From: Labilibacter marinus
GTDB taxonomy: Bacteria > Bacteroidota > Bacteroidia > Bacteroidales > Marinilabiliaceae
Reading direction: 5' to 3'
NCBI RefSeq assembly: GCF_001659685.2
Contig: NZ_LXYE02000009.1
Coordinates: 124,001 to 188,000, forward strand
Length of the DNA stretch: 64,000 bases
The translations under genes were made by a program, and so were the position numbers. Positions 63,592-64,000 of the stretch are shown one piece after another. The notes under the pieces are model-generated. The model was not told the origin of the DNA and did no database searches. It saw nothing but the letters and a program-made list of their open reading frames with translations. Within the stretch, counting starts at the first letter, position 1, and each line of letters opens with the position of its first letter.

Positions 63592-64000
63592 TTAAATTAA
63601 AGATTCGTAAATCATTTTATCCTTATCTGCAAATACGTTAAAAACTACAGTTTCTAAACAATCAGGGTTATCCATTAACCATTGTTTTACAGTAGCTAGT
63701 GCAACTTGCGCAGCGTTTTCGGCAGGGTAGCCAAATACACCCGTTGATATTCCACAAAAGGCAATGCTTCGGATGGAATCAATCTCTTTACAAATCTCCA
63801 AACAAGAAATATAAGCGCTTGCTAAATCACTTTTACTTTGTTCAGTTACATTTCCTTGCACAATTGGCCCAACGGTATGCAATACAAATTTTGAAGGCAG
63901 ATTATAGGCTCTGGTAATTTTAGCCACTCCGGTTGGTTCTGCAAAACCTTGTTTTTCCATAATGGTATTGCAATCATCGCGCAATTGAACGCCCGCTGCA
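63592..64000 (-). CDS. Macrodomain protein-ADP-ribose hydrolase, C-terminal part (cut by window)
   Basis: The minus-strand frame is open to base 64000 (AAGVQLRDDCNTIM), so the start is outside the window; an apparent TTG at 63984 is internal. Visible motifs are GFAEPTGVAKITRAYNLPSK, FVLHTVGPIVQGNVTEQ and FCGISTGVFGYPAENAAQVA. The latter is the ADP-ribose-binding loop of the zinc-containing macrodomains linked to SirTM. It would remove the ADP-ribose added by the neighbouring sirtuin. The gene ends four bases before the sirtuin start. Confidence 0.88.
   Translation of the reverse strand, partial: AAGVQLRDDCNTIMEKQGFAEPTGVAKITRAYNLPSKFVLHTVGPIVQGNVTEQSKSDLASAYISCLEICKEIDSIRSIAFCGISTGVFGYPAENAAQVALATVKQWLMDNPDCLETVVFNVFADKDKMIYESLI

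Overview
The window comes from an A+T-rich marine member of the Bacteroidota, probably a Marinilabiliales-like agar degrader. Supporting signs are TonB-dependent transport with carboxypeptidase-like N-terminal domains, C-terminal type IX secretion (T9SS) sorting domains, a periplasmic-propeller sensor kinase, TPR/HTH regulators, promoters of the TAnnTTTG type, and agar/porphyran enzymes (GH16, GH117, sulfatase). Taxonomy is inferred from gene content only. No rRNA, tRNA, CRISPR array or transposase was seen.

Layout. 1-3333: heme operon hemN (5' end cut off)-hemG-hemH. 3330-9526: a small minus-strand pair, a propeller sensor histidine kinase and a GH110-like galactosidase. 9894-11411: an orphan Nif11-type peptide followed by a long nested hairpin, then a YciB-like membrane domain fused to a NUDIX hydrolase. 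11455-18764: AddA-like helicase-nuclease, XylF-like orphan binding lipoprotein, MazG, PhoH, FKBP lipoprotein. 19092-25434: a four-gene minus-strand operon (TonB receptor, two lipoproteins and a secreted endonuclease I) that looks like a nucleic-acid scavenging system, with a TetR gene upstream and a palindromic operator candidate at its promoter. 26566-31820: galactose cluster (galK, two MFS permeases, galM), each gene followed by its own hairpin. 32171-35423: single-domain response regulator, YfiR-like protein, MaoC-like hydratase, S41 protease.

35558-44000 is the most unusual region. Small unrelated genes all lie on the minus strand and are separated by a repeated imperfect palindrome. Each palindrome begins CAAC on the plus strand and has a conserved arm ending TGAAGC or a related sequence, an extra unpaired base on one side, and a variable centre. 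This is the layout of an integron-type gene-cassette array, although canonical attC core boxes are not fully matched and no integrase is in view. One cassette carries an overlapping OLD-family nuclease/UvrD-like helicase pair (compact Gabija-like anti-phage system). The array abuts a truncated AraC gene on one side and a 41-42-bp tandem repeat on the other.

44683-62661: a very large alpha-2-macroglobulin carrying a SusC-like segment, then an agar/porphyran locus. This locus has a TPR-HTH regulator divergent from GH16-GH117-GH117, then a sulfatase, a second GH16 and a DUF4380 protein. The divergent promoter region holds two copies of a 17-bp direct repeat, one beside each promoter. Agar breakdown here would yield D-galactose, which the galactose cluster could take up and phosphorylate. 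62751-64000: an SirTM-type sirtuin and the 3' part of its macrodomain partner, cut by the window edge.
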